Assembly (NCBI GenBank): GCA_025357875.1
Contig: JANYLK010000048.1
Location: 20,432-84,431 of the forward strand
DNA length: 64,000 nt
Direction of reading: 5' to 3'
Source: Granulicella sp.
GTDB lineage: Bacteria; Acidobacteriota; Terriglobia; Terriglobales; Acidobacteriaceae
Shown here: piece by piece, positions 34,464 through 45,500 of the stretch
How positions within the stretch are numbered: the stretch's first letter is position 1
Layout of the letters: each line of letters opens with the position of its first letter
Program-made: the position numbers and the translations under genes
Notes under the pieces: generated by a model
Databases searched by the model: none
Told to the model about the DNA's origin: nothing
The model's input: the letters and a program-made list of their open reading frames with translations, nothing else

Positions 34464-37400
34464 ATGGCGAAATTTTCTAAGATCAGGCAGATAGCCGCAC
34501 TGCTGGGGCTCATGTCAGGATCACTGTTGTGGCAATCTCCTGCCCTGGCGCAGGAGACTACGGGAACCGTGGCCGGAGTCGTGAAAGATACTTCTGGCGC
34601 GGTTATTCCTCATGCGGCCGTGGTACTGACCAATCTCGATAACAACACGGTACGCACGACGACCAGCAATGGGTTAGGAAGCTTCACCATTGCGTCCGTG
34701 CCCTCCGGTCTGCAATACAAGGTCACCATCTCAAGCAAAGGATTCGCGAGCTGGGAATCGCAGCCGTTTCCGCTGCGCCCCGGCGACCAGATCAATTTCA
34801 CTGACGTCAGCCTGAAGGTGGGTTCAAACACGGAGGAGGTGACCGTGGAACAGTCCGCCAGCCAGGCCGTGAAGCCCCTGGATACCCCCGAACGCAGCGA
34901 CGTCATTACCGCGAAGGACCTCGACACTCTAGCAATCCAGGGCCGCGACGCAACCGAGCTCATCGGAATGCTTCCAGGTTTTTCGCTGATCAACACGGGT
35001 CTGGATAATAAGGCACCCAACAATGCGGTTGTGGGAATCAGCAACGCGACAACCGGCAGTTACTCGTCAAATGGCACCGGCACGACCGGCATTGCCACCA
35101 TCGTCGATGGCGTCTCTTTGACGGACATTGACAGCAACGCGGGAACGACCCAAACCGTGAACAGCGAGATGATAACGGAGATCAAGGTTTCCTCATCCAG
35201 CTTCAGCGCTGAATTCGCCCATGGTCCGACGGTGCTCAACGCGGTCACGAAGTCCGGCACCTCGTCGTATCACGGTTCGGCGTATCTCTTCGCTCGCAAT
35301 GCCGCTCTCGATGCGAATGACTGGTACAACAATTTCCTGAGACAGTCGCGACCGGATGGTCGATTCTTTTTCCCGGGCGGCACTTTTGGCGGCCCCCTGT
35401 GGGTCCCGGGTACCAGGTTCCACCGCGACAATAGCAAGCTGTTCTTCTTCGCAGGCTACGAATACTATAACCAGCTCTTCTCCCCCGAAACGCTGGGTGC
35501 CTGGGTACCCACGATGGCGGAACGGAAGGGCGACTTCAGCGTGGCTTCGCTGAACGCCCAACTCTGCGGCAGTCGCCCGGATGGCGGCGTCAACCCCAAT
35601 GCCATCCAACCTATGTGCTACGCGGAAAACTTTCTTCCGAACGGAATCGCGGTTCAAAACGGAAATGTGGCTGGACAGGGCAATCCCAGCGGAGTGGCGC
35701 TGTTGAACTGGCTGCCACTCCCTAACTCCGACCCATTCACCAATATCAGCGGATATAACTACGTCCAAAAAGTTCTGCAGCAACAAAACGGTTCAATGTT
35801 CCACACTCGCCTCGATTACTCGATCAGCGATAACGACAAGCTGGGCGCAACTTACGGCCTCCAGTCGCAGGTCACCCAGGACCCGGTTGCTTATGGGTAC
35901 GCGCCACAGGCGTCCGTCCTGTTTCCGGGTCAGGTAACGAGCGGCGACATCTCCAACATCCTGTCCCTTACCTATACCCACGTCTTCGGTTCCAACGTCA
36001 CCAACGAATTCAATGCTGCCTTATCGATCGTCAGCCTTCCGGCGAACGAAGGCAATCCCGCAGCAGTAGGCCGCTTCACTACGAATGCGTACAACTGTGA
36101 CGATCCGGCTAAACGCACCGCGGGAACCTGCGGCAGCACCGGTAACGGAAATTTCAACTACCTCGGCGAATTTAAAAACGCGGGGGACTACTCGGTGCCG
36201 GCTTTGGTCGACTACAACAACCTGGGATACCCCAACGTCACGATGCCTGGGGGTTTCTACAACAAACAAGTTCATATGAAGAAAGAAGTTCCTGACATTC
36301 AGGACGCCGTGAGCTGGTTCCATGGGGCGCACACGGTGACGGTCGGCGCATACTACGAAAAAGGGATACTTAACGGTCTGGCAAATTACGGCGCCTATCC
36401 GCAGGGAGCGTACAGCTTCAATCCTGGGGTTTACCAGTACGACAATGCGGTTGGTCAGGCCTCCCAGTTCACCAACTGCCAGAATCCCAATCCCGCCGGA
36501 AATGGCCGTTTGTCGGGTGCCTCGTATCTCGGGAATTGCGTCAATCCAAACGCCCTCATGTATCTGGGATACGCGGATACTTACACCCAGACGAACTTTT
36601 CGCCTATCGTCAATATGCAATACACGACCGGGGCTGGCTTCATCAACGACAGTTGGCGGATCCATCGCGTCACCCTGCAACTGGGGACTCGTGTAGAGCA
36701 CCTCGGCCCGTGGGTCGACCGACACGGCAACGGTCTTGCCACTTTTTCACCCGCTCTCTATAAGACCCAGTGCGCAGGCCGTATCTGCGGAAGTCAGAAT
36801 GATCCTGGAATTACCTGGCATGGAATCGACGGCGGAGTTAGAAATTCAGTCAGTAAGCCTGCACCCGTCTACTTTTCGCCACGCCTCGGCATGGCTTGGG
36901 ATATATTCGGCCACGGCAACACGGTTCTTCGCGGCGGATGGGGCATCTATCGTCATGAAGAGGAGTTCAAGCCCTACGCTCTGGCGGCCGCAACTGCACA
37001 GGGCTATAAAACGACCTTCCAGCAGGCAACGTCCAGCACACCTTTAAGTTTTGACGCGATCGATAGCCGGTCCCCGATCAATCCATCTGACTTCAGCGTC
37101 TACACACTTTCGCCGGACGATTCAACCCGACCCACCTATTACGAGTACAACGGAGCCATTTCACAGCGCTTGAACAATGGGAGCGCAAGGTGGCGTTCGC
37201 TGCTGGAAGTGGCGTACGTGGGAAACAACAGCCAGCACCTCAGTACCTATAACAACCAGGCCAGCGGATATAACGAAGCTTCGGATATCAACCTGATCCC
37301 TGCGGGATTTTTCTTGAATAACTTTGATGGTGCTGGCTTTCTGGGAAGGCTTGGGTCCGATCCCGGGGCCCCGCCGGGAGGAACGCCCGACTCGCTCGGC

Positions 37401-38420
37401 AGTCTGTCTACCCCCCAATCCGACTTCTTCCGTACCTACCCCTTCTACCAGCACATCTATTCCCTGAAGCACGACTACTACGCGAACTACAACAGCCTTC
37501 AAGTGAGCTGGAACAAGTCGAATGGTCCAATTCAATTTGGAGCTAACTATACATTTGGCAAGGTGCTTGCGACCGGTGCGTCGTACAACAACTATGTCCC
37601 TGACCCTCTCAACCTGCGCAATGAATACAACCCGGTCCCGTTTGATCGCACGCACGTCCTGAATTTCCATTACCTGATTGATATCGGCACCCGCTATCAC
37701 GGCGATCACCATCTCTTCGCGCAGGCTTTAAACGGATGGCAGATCTCCGGGATTTCAACTTTCCAGAGCGGACCGCCGATGGCCGAGTTGGAAGGTGGAA
37801 ACTTCGGTTTTGGCTACGGTCAGGTTCAGCCGGTACAGGTTTCAGTGTTGCAACAGGCGTCGGCGAACTCCATATCGACATGCCAGCAGGTCTTTGGTAT
37901 TCCCGCCGATGCAAATGGCAATCACTTCTGTGTTTCAAATGTGAACCCAAATGTGTGGCTGGGTTCACCGGATTATCAGTTGATGCCAACAGTCCTTTGC
38001 AACCCCACCAGCGGGCTGAAAAAAAACCAATTCATCAATCCCACTTGCTTTGGGATACCGCTGCCCGGAAGTCCATCCACCGGTCCCTATGCGCTGTCTC
38101 CCAATCCCTCTGGCCAAGGTCAGTTTCGCATCCCCTATATTCATGGCCCGGCTTTCTCCAAGAATGACCTGACTGTACTCAAGAATTTCTCGATGGGAGA
38201 GAAGAGAAATCTTCAGTTCCGACTGGCAGCATTCAACTTCCTCAATCACCCACTTACATCGTTCAACAACAATGATCAAAACAATGTCCAGCTCGCTTTT
38301 CAGGGGGCAACTGTCGGCAAGGCGCTTACGGTCAATAACCTGACCCACCAGAATTTCGGAATCGCGAATGTGAAATACAACGCGCGCAATGTGGAACTGA
38401 GCGTCAAGTTTCAGTTTTGA
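34464..38420 (+). CDS. Oar/SusC-like TonB-dependent receptor with carboxypeptidase-regulatory domain
   Basis: An outer-membrane receptor of 1318 residues. Order: Sec signal peptide (about 1-30, ending PALAQ), a CarboxypepD_reg-like domain ('TGTVAGVVKDTSGAVIPHAAVVLTN', in part), a plug-like region ('SDVITAKDLDTLAIQGRDATELIGMLPG', in part) and a very long beta-barrel ending in a terminal aromatic (...SVKFQF). Proteins of this type import large ligands, often oligosaccharides, with TonB energy. The ATG at 34464 follows AAGGGGG at good distance and starts directly at the signal peptide; an upstream GTG at 34404 would lie inside an operator. It heads the row of beta-propeller, GH44, GH5 and GH1 genes and is the likely importer for their products. 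Confidence 0.92.
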   Translation: MAKFSKIRQIAALLGLMSGSLLWQSPALAQETTGTVAGVVKDTSGAVIPHAAVVLTNLDNNTVRTTTSNGLGSFTIASVPSGLQYKVTISSKGFASWESQPFPLRPGDQINFTDVSLKVGSNTEEVTVEQSASQAVKPLDTPERSDVITAKDLDTLAIQGRDATELIGMLPGFSLINTGLDNKAPNNAVVGISNATTGSYSSNGTGTTGIATIVDGVSLTDIDSNAGTTQTVNSEMITEIKVSSSSFSAEFAHGPTVLNAVTKSGTSSYHGSAYLFARNAALDANDWYNNFLRQSRPDGRFFFPGGTFGGPLWVPGTRFHRDNSKLFFFAGYEYYNQLFSPETLGAWVPTMAERKGDFSVASLNAQLCGSRPDGGVNPNAIQPMCYAENFLPNGIAVQNGNVAGQGNPSGVALLNWLPLPNSDPFTNISGYNYVQKVLQQQNGSMFHTRLDYSISDNDKLGATYGLQSQVTQDPVAYGYAPQASVLFPGQVTSGDISNILSLTYTHVFGSNVTNEFNAALSIVSLPANEGNPAAVGRFTTNAYNCDDPAKRTAGTCGSTGNGNFNYLGEFKNAGDYSVPALVDYNNLGYPNVTMPGGFYNKQVHMKKEVPDIQDAVSWFHGAHTVTVGAYYEKGILNGLANYGAYPQGAYSFNPGVYQYDNAVGQASQFTNCQNPNPAGNGRLSGASYLGNCVNPNALMYLGYADTYTQTNFSPIVNMQYTTGAGFINDSWRIHRVTLQLGTRVEHLGPWVDRHGNGLATFSPALYKTQCAGRICGSQNDPGITWHGIDGGVRNSVSKPAPVYFSPRLGMAWDIFGHGNTVLRGGWGIYRHEEEFKPYALAAATAQGYKTTFQQATSSTPLSFDAIDSRSPINPSDFSVYTLSPDDSTRPTYYEYNGAISQRLNNGSARWRSLLEVAYVGNNSQHLSTYNNQASGYNEASDINLIPAGFFLNNFDGAGFLGRLGSDPGAPPGGTPDSLGSLSTPQSDFFRTYPFYQHIYSLKHDYYANYNSLQVSWNKSNGPIQFGANYTFGKVLATGASYNNYVPDPLNLRNEYNPVPFDRTHVLNFHYLIDIGTRYHGDHHLFAQALNGWQISGISTFQSGPPMAELEGGNFGFGYGQVQPVQVSVLQQASANSISTCQQVFGIPADANGNHFCVSNVNPNVWLGSPDYQLMPTVLCNPTSGLKKNQFINPTCFGIPLPGSPSTGPYALSPNPSGQGQFRIPYIHGPAFSKNDLTVLKNFSMGEKRNLQFRLAAFNFLNHPLTSFNNNDQNNVQLAFQGATVGKALTVNNLTHQNFGIANVKYNARNVELSVKFQF

Positions 38421-38596
38421 GCATGTCCTGCGAACGCCGCTCAACCGAGAGGCGATAGCGGAGCATCGGATCGACGGCAACAGTTGTTTGCCGCTTGTGC
38501 AGGAAGGGATCTACCGCAGCTTTAGGGCGGAGCAAGTTGCGAGTCGGCGGAAATGCCCCTTTGCAATGGTTTCAATGAGATGTTCTGGAGGTTCTA
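38421..38596. other. Gap between the receptor and the first beta-propeller gene
   Basis: The 176 bases hold no gene and no copy of the 14-mer operator. No clear terminator is visible, so transcription may continue from the receptor gene. Confidence 0.4.
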
Positions 38597-41500
38597 ATGG
38601 CCATCGAGTCTGGAGTGTTCTTCCGCCGGCTTGTGCGCACCGGTTTGTCGGTTCTGGTTGCAATCTTGTCTGTGGGTGGTGTCGCGAAGGCGCAGACCCC
38701 AGTTACCGCCGGATCTCCCGTGCCGACAACCCACCCCGTGTGGGGCCAGATCATGAAGGTCCAGGTCGCCAAGAACGGCAGCGTCGTTTTCCTGGACTGG
38801 TCCACCAGCGGCCTATATCAACTCCGGCCAGGCGCCTCCGCCTTCACCACGATCACCTCCGGTGCACCGCTTGAAGCGTCTGGAACTTTCTGGAATTCCG
38901 GCATGGTGATGGATGCGAAGGACACCATCTACATCGCGGACCGTTATGGGACTGCACATTTCTTCCGTATTCCCTACAACCCGGCCACCGGGACCTGGGA
39001 CTTCACTTCGGCGAATGCTTGGGGAGCCACCATCGGAAACGGCAGCGTAACGCTCAACACGTTTGACCTGGCATTCATCAACAGTGCCGCCCAGGATGGT
39101 AGCGGAAGTCTGGTCGTCGCGACTGAAACCAGCCCCTCCATCTATACGGTGCCGGTCGACAACAGCCCCCAAGGCAACTGGGGTACTCCCACAGTTATAG
39201 TCAAAGGCTTGAAGTCGAAGGCCGCGCATATGACAGCGGACGTAAATGGCAATATCTACTTCCTGGAGGACAACGGCGTCTCTCCGTCCTCTCGAGTCAC
39301 CGGCGTCTTTTTCCTTCCAGCTGGCAAAAGCGGAATCTCCGGAGCGGGAGATGGGACTGCAGAAGCCCAGATTCAGCGTATCGATCCATCCAGCAACACG
39401 GCTCAATACAGCGGAATCACGCTGGATGCAGCAGGCAATATATATCTCACCAGCCAGTCCGATTCTAACGGCGGTGCGTTCAATGGCGTCCTCGTGGTCC
39501 CTAACATAACCGGAAGCCCGACCACCGTTACATCGGCGTCCAGCTTCAATTTCAATATTGCCACCTTCCTCGCTCCAGTACAAAGCAGCGCTCCCCTGGC
39601 GATCGACCCTCGTGGATATCTCTGGATTCCAACCGGCACGGGCGGATGGACACCCCCGGGATCGACGCCCTACTCAGGAACAAAGAATGTGGTCCTGTGG
39701 CAGATGGGATCGGCCGATTCAGGCGCATCCCCGGTAGGAACCGCAAACACCCCAGGCACGGTGTTCTTCAACTTCAGCCAGTCCGTAACGCCGGGCAAGA
39801 TCGTCTTCTTGCAACCTGGGAGTGGCTCTGATTTCGTCGCATCGGCTATAAATCCCATCGCCGATCCCGCCGCAGTAACTCCACAACTGCCCTGCGCTGC
39901 TGGGAAACAATACTCCGCGTTTACATCCTGCCCCTTTTGGGTATCACTCAATCCGCGTCGTCCAGGCGCCGTCTCTGGCCAATTGATGATGCTCGATGCA
40001 AGTAACAAGATCATCCCGCAGAGTACTACCTACCTCAGCGGAATCGGCCAGGGTCCAGATATATCGCTCGCTGTTCCAATTATGCAGATTCCGCTCGCAA
40101 CCGGGCTTGTTACCCCTCAACAGGTAGCTGCGGATGCGCTCGGTAATTCGTATTTGGCCGACTCCGGCCAGCACAAGGTATTGCTGTTCCCAGCGGGGTC
40201 GACCACGGCCTCGGCAGGAACTTCGATTGGCACGGGTTTGGCGGCTCCAACGGGTGTAGCGGTCGACGGCTCGGGCGATGTGTACATCGCGGATTCCGGT
40301 AAGGTAATCGAAATTCCCTTCGTCAACGGCGCACTGAATACTGCAGGGCAAACCACTCTGCAATCGGGACTGGGCACGAATCTGAAGCTCGCTGTCGATA
40401 ACACGGGGAACGTCTTTGTCACCGACCCGGATAATTCCCGGGTCGTCAAGATCTCTAACACGTTGACGTCCACCGTCGTAGCCGGCATCGTGCAGATTGG
40501 CTCAGGCTTTACTAAGCCCTCCGCGATCGCAGCCGACAACTCTGGAAACATCTTCATCGCCGATGGAGCAACGTTGTCTGAGATCAGGGCGCCGTTCTAC
40601 GGGCCGCCGACGGCCATCACCAATAGTCTGGCAGCCCCGGTTACCGGCCTTGCCGTCGATCCTTCTGGATCGGTAGATGTTGCACAGTCCACGGGCATCC
40701 TCCATATCCCATCCGTCGCCGGTACCCTCAGCGCTAACAGCGCTGTTGCTATCGACGCTGGAGTGTTGACCACGCCCAATGGCCTGGCGATCGACGCTCT
40801 CGGGAATCTCTACGTCTCCGACCTCACCGGCGGTAAGCCAAACTTGCAACTTCTCAGCCTGAACGCGACGGTGGCCTTCGGACAGGTCAGTCCCTTTGTC
40901 CCAAGCAATCCCGTCGACGTAGGCGTCTTCAATATCGGAAACCTGCCACTGTCCATCAAGCCGGACCCAACATTCTCAGGTCCCATGGCAGCGGAGTTCT
41001 CGACGACACCGGCGTTGCAGAATGCATGCGACACCACCGGGGTGACACCTGTTGCCCCCGGATCATCCTGCATCATCGACGTGCAGATCACCGCGGCTGA
41101 TGTAGGAGCCCGCGCCGGAACCATGACAGTCACTTCAAACGCGGTCAATGCGCCATCGGTGACTGCAGCTCTCGTCGGCACGGGAGTAAACAATCTCGAG
41201 AGATCCAAGGTAGCGCTTGCCCTGACGCCAGCCACTGGCGTTGCCTATCCGGGTGTCACGGTCGCCACCATCACGGTGTCTCCAACCGTGACCACCGGGG
41301 TTCCGGCTGGCCAGGTCATCCTGACCCTAATTAACCAGAACCCGCTGCTCCATCAAACCACCACGTTGCCGGCAGGCAATCTCTCGGCCGCGGGAGTTAC
41401 TACCTTCAACCTGACCGGAATTCTGGGCGGAACGTATACCGTGCAGGCCGTATATCACGGCGATACAACGTTCAGCGGAGGCTTGGCTAAAACTGTTTTT

Positions 41501-42400
41501 ACAGTTTCGCAAGCCGTTCCTACTGTCACCTTGACCCAGCCAAGCAATGTCAAACCAATACTTGGCGTCTACTACGTGTTACTCGGATCGAACACCACGC
41601 TATCGGCTGCTGTCGCATCCACGACCGGAACCCCCACTGGCAACATCTCTTTCATGAATGGTTCAAAGGTTGCGGATACAACCCAGAATCCGGTGACCCT
41701 GAACGCCAATGGGAAAGCCACTTTCAGCACCCAAAACCTGCCTGCAGGAACCTACACGCTGACGGCCGTCTATAACGGAGACCAGAACTTCGCCACGGTC
41801 ACCTCTCCGGTAATTACATTCCAGGTGATTCCGGCGAGCGTCATCATCACGGCAACCCCACCTAGCCTTACCATCACCCCTGGCGTCCCAGCACAAACTT
41901 TGCTGTCCCTCCAATCGCTTGTGGGATTCTCCGCCACGAACTCACTCTACGGCGGAGTCTTCATCGCCTGCGATAACACAACTGTCCCGAAATACACGGA
42001 GTGTACGTTTGATATTCCGCAGGTTCAGATCGCCGCCGGGGGGACCGGAACCACGACCCTCACCCTCAGTAGCAACTTGCCTGTGAATGTAGCCACCCTA
42101 CCGCCAACCACCACTCCGTTTGCATTCGCCGGTTTGTTCGGGCTTGGCCTCTTCGGTTTTGCATTCCGCCGCAAGGCCACCCTTCATCGTGCCGCACTCA
42201 CTACGCTGTCGCTGTCGCTGATAATTACAGGCGCGTTCCTGGGAATCACCGGATGCACTAACTCGGGTTACACCACTACACCGCCGGCACCTCACGTTGT
42301 CACGCCGTCCGGTACCTACAACGTACGGCTTTACGCTACGCATCCCCATGATGGCACGCTCATAACGCTTCCCTTCACTCTGCCGGTAACGGTGAAGTAG
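38597..42400 (+). CDS. Exported beta-propeller (NHL) and Ig-repeat protein with C-terminal lipobox hairpin, paralog 1
   Basis: A 1267-residue exported protein. A Sec signal (ending VAKAQ) is followed by two runs of NHL/SMP-30-like propeller blades ('AADALGNSYLADSGQHKV', 'GVAVDGSGDVYIADSGKV', 'LAVDNTGNVFVTDPDN'), a choice-of-anchor-D-like domain and two or more Ig-like repeats of the kind 'AGTYTLTAVYNGDQNF'. Residues 1174-1267 form an unusual end: hydrophobic segment, FRRK, second hydrophobic segment, ITGC (Cys1220), then a 47-residue tail with 'TPSGTYNVRLYAT'. Propeller-Ig proteins of this sort are taken as surface proteins, possibly glycan-binding; the role is unknown. The next gene is a paralog, and both lie inside the glycan locus. 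Confidence 0.8.
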   Translation: MAIESGVFFRRLVRTGLSVLVAILSVGGVAKAQTPVTAGSPVPTTHPVWGQIMKVQVAKNGSVVFLDWSTSGLYQLRPGASAFTTITSGAPLEASGTFWNSGMVMDAKDTIYIADRYGTAHFFRIPYNPATGTWDFTSANAWGATIGNGSVTLNTFDLAFINSAAQDGSGSLVVATETSPSIYTVPVDNSPQGNWGTPTVIVKGLKSKAAHMTADVNGNIYFLEDNGVSPSSRVTGVFFLPAGKSGISGAGDGTAEAQIQRIDPSSNTAQYSGITLDAAGNIYLTSQSDSNGGAFNGVLVVPNITGSPTTVTSASSFNFNIATFLAPVQSSAPLAIDPRGYLWIPTGTGGWTPPGSTPYSGTKNVVLWQMGSADSGASPVGTANTPGTVFFNFSQSVTPGKIVFLQPGSGSDFVASAINPIADPAAVTPQLPCAAGKQYSAFTSCPFWVSLNPRRPGAVSGQLMMLDASNKIIPQSTTYLSGIGQGPDISLAVPIMQIPLATGLVTPQQVAADALGNSYLADSGQHKVLLFPAGSTTASAGTSIGTGLAAPTGVAVDGSGDVYIADSGKVIEIPFVNGALNTAGQTTLQSGLGTNLKLAVDNTGNVFVTDPDNSRVVKISNTLTSTVVAGIVQIGSGFTKPSAIAADNSGNIFIADGATLSEIRAPFYGPPTAITNSLAAPVTGLAVDPSGSVDVAQSTGILHIPSVAGTLSANSAVAIDAGVLTTPNGLAIDALGNLYVSDLTGGKPNLQLLSLNATVAFGQVSPFVPSNPVDVGVFNIGNLPLSIKPDPTFSGPMAAEFSTTPALQNACDTTGVTPVAPGSSCIIDVQITAADVGARAGTMTVTSNAVNAPSVTAALVGTGVNNLERSKVALALTPATGVAYPGVTVATITVSPTVTTGVPAGQVILTLINQNPLLHQTTTLPAGNLSAAGVTTFNLTGILGGTYTVQAVYHGDTTFSGGLAKTVFTVSQAVPTVTLTQPSNVKPILGVYYVLLGSNTTLSAAVASTTGTPTGNISFMNGSKVADTTQNPVTLNANGKATFSTQNLPAGTYTLTAVYNGDQNFATVTSPVITFQVIPASVIITATPPSLTITPGVPAQTLLSLQSLVGFSATNSLYGGVFIACDNTTVPKYTECTFDIPQVQIAAGGTGTTTLTLSSNLPVNVATLPPTTTPFAFAGLFGLGLFGFAFRRKATLHRAALTTLSLSLIITGAFLGITGCTNSGYTTTPPAPHVVTPSGTYNVRLYATHPHDGTLITLPFTLPVTVK

Positions 42401-42426
42401 GTCGCAAAGAAAAACGGAAAGCAGAA

Positions 42427-42458
42427 CTTCCGGAGTCAGAGAAATAAGCCTCCGGAAG
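42427..42458. terminator. Inverted repeat between the two paralogs
   Basis: CTTCCGGAG (42427-42435) and CTCCGGAAG (42450-42458) are exact reverse complements around a 14-base loop, 26 bases after the paralog 1 stop. No T run follows, so it may weaken rather than end transcription, or protect the 3' end. Confidence 0.4.
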
Positions 42459-42526
42459 CCTTCAGCCCGAAAGCACGGAATTTGCAATTTCTGGGTAAGT
42501 TGGTTTGAGTTTTAGGGAGAAATGAC

Positions 42527-45500
42527 ATGTTGACGACGTCCTTCATATCGCTGCGCCGGTTCGCCGGATCTGTGCTCACGGTTGTGCTCTCGTCAGTCGT
42601 CGTATGCGCGAACGTCTCCGCCCAGACCCCGCTGGTGGTCTCCAGCTCTGCCGTCGCGGTGCCCCACTCGGGTGCCAACGGCGCTCCCTGGCAGAATGCT
42701 GTCTCCAATCGTGGTGACTTCGTTCTCTTCGATTTCAAAACCACTGTCATGACTGAGTTTCCAGCAAATGGCGGACCCCAGATCATCCTTGCGGATGTGA
42801 ACAAAATTGCCGGCGGATTTACCGACTCAGGTATTGCGATCGATCCCAGGAACAACAACATTTATCTGAATAACAACTACAGCGGCGGCATCATCGAATA
42901 TCCATACGATGCAGCGACATCAGCCTGGGATCTGCCTTCCAAGGTCGTGGCCAGCGGCCTAACCGGTAATCTAGGCGGCAGTTGCGGCAATTACTTCCAA
43001 AGCGCCGGATTAGCCATGAACAACAAAGGCGTGTTGGCGGTTGCCACTGAAAACGGATGCGGAACTGAGATATTCACAGTACCCATCGATGCTTCAGGGA
43101 ATTTCGGAAGTGCGACTGCAATCATCTCAGGCATGAAGCAACGTGCCAAAACTGTGGCGATCGACGATGCTGGAAATATCTCGTTCAATGAAGACAATGG
43201 AGTCGCCGGCGCATTGTTCATCCCCGCCGGCATCACTGGCCTGACAAGCGAAGCTGGAACTGTCCGGATGGATCCCAATCTGGGCAACGTCCAGGGCGTC
43301 GCCGTCGATCTGGCCGGAAACGTCTACGTCGCCGACGGAAGCACGGGTGTTTACCTGGTGCCTCTCGAATATACGGGGCCGAATTCTGCCCATGCCGTTC
43401 AGCTCACTACAGCTCCCGCACAGGGCAATGCAAGTATCGACCAGGCCCACGGTATCCTGTTCTTCCCAATTTCGAGCTGGAACGGCTTCACCGACGAGGT
43501 TAAGATTTACCTCAATCGTGTCGAATTAGGAACAGCAACGGCTGGTTCTACTTCGGCCACACTCGGCACCATCTATTATTCATTCAGCAGCGCAGTCACG
43601 CCTCACAGCTTTGTGATTGAGGAAGCCGGGGCAGCGGCTGACTTTGCGGTCGCTGCAGGCGGAACCTGTGTCGCAGATACGTCGTATACGCCTACCACGC
43701 CGTGCACGGTCAAACTGAATTTCACGCCTCACAGTGCGGGTGACATCTCCGCCTCCCTGGCGATGCTGGATGCCAAAGGCAACGTTTTAGCCACAACTAT
43801 TCTCCATGGCGTGGGCCAGGGCTCAGCCATCCTCATGACGCCTGCTACGGAAACTGCGATTGGGTCGGCGCTAAAGACTCCGAGCCAGGTTGCTGCAGAT
43901 GCCTCGGGGAACATCTACGTTGCTGATAGCGGCCTGGGCAAAGTTCTCCAGTATCCCATGGGAGCAGTAGCAGCGACGGTACCCGTCAGCATCGGCACAG
44001 GCCTGACGGCACCCACCGGCGTTGCCGTGGATGGCGCGGGGGATGTGTTCATCGCGGATAGCGGCAAAGTCATTGAAGTACCCTATGGTCCGTCTGGCCT
44101 GAATGCTGCTGGTCAATTCACCCTCAAGAGCGGTCTGGGAACGAATCTGAAGATCGCCGTAGACCGTGTGGGGGATGTCTTCATTGCCGATCCCGACAGC
44201 CAGCGCGTCGTACGACTCAGAATCCTGGTTGACGGCATCGCCGAGACCGACATTACCGGATTCACTCAGCTTTCAGCTATCGCAGCGGATGGTAGTGGCG
44301 ACCTCTTCTCGGCCGACGGAGCAAATTTGATTGAGTATTCGGCATTTGGCGTGCCGACCACCGTTCTGACATCTCTACCCGCGGCTAGAAGCCTCGCCGT
44401 CGATGCATCGGGAGCCGTTTACGTCGCGACAGCAAGCGGAACAACCCGCATTCCCAACGAGGGTGGGACGCTGACTATAGCCGACAAGATCGCGATTGCG
44501 TCCGGCGTAGCCAACCCCACATCCGTGGCGGTAGATCCGACGGGGAATGTTTATGTGACCGACGGAACCGCTCTCAACATCGACTTCGTCAATGCGAATG
44601 GGTTCCTTAACCTCGGTACGCTGACCACCACTACAGGCAAGCAAACCGCCAACGTCACCATCATCAACGATGGAATCGCTCCGCTGAACGTCACCGGATT
44701 CTCCAGCACCGTCGATTTCAGCGAAACAGCGAGCACCTGTATCGGCGCGCCGATAGCAGTAGGTGCGACTTGCAGCGCCACTGTTACGTTCAATCCTGGG
44801 CCAGGGGACCAGGGTAAGCTCTCCGGTCTGTTACTAGCCAAGAGCGACGCTTCAAATGCGCCCATCGGCATAAATGTCACAGGTGTGGGTGCATCCCTTG
44901 CGGCTTCCACGTCCACCATCACCGTCACCAAGCCGACGGTCACCAGCGATCCGGTCGTCGTCACCGTCGCGCCCACCACCGGCACCACACCCGTGCCCAC
45001 CGGCAATGCCACCTTGACGGTCACGGGCAGCGGAATCACACCCGTCGTTCTCACGCAGCCCCTGGCAAACGGTATGGTTACGTTCAATCCAACCGCACTT
45101 CATACCGGCTCTTACACCTTCACGGCAACCTACGGTGGCGACAGGGTGTACGGCACCTCGACTGCATCTACTACGGCAACGGTGGGGACGGGCGCGGTCA
45201 CACTCCGCCAACCTGTAGCGTCGACGGTGCCTACCTATGTGCTAGCGGCTGGAACTGGCTCCCAGGAACCGTACGATGGAACCCAGATTCCTTTCTATTA
45301 CAACTATCCCCTAGTGGTGACGACAGCCAATGGTGCTCCCCTCATGGGCGTCCCCATCCTTAACGCGGGAGGCGTGCAGATCGGCGTTGACTATGGATCC
45401 GTGAACTATCTCCTGGCGGACGGGACCCTAGCCTGCCAGCCGGTCAAGGTAAACGCCGACGGTACCGCACCGCTGGGAACGCAGTGCTTCACCATCAATA

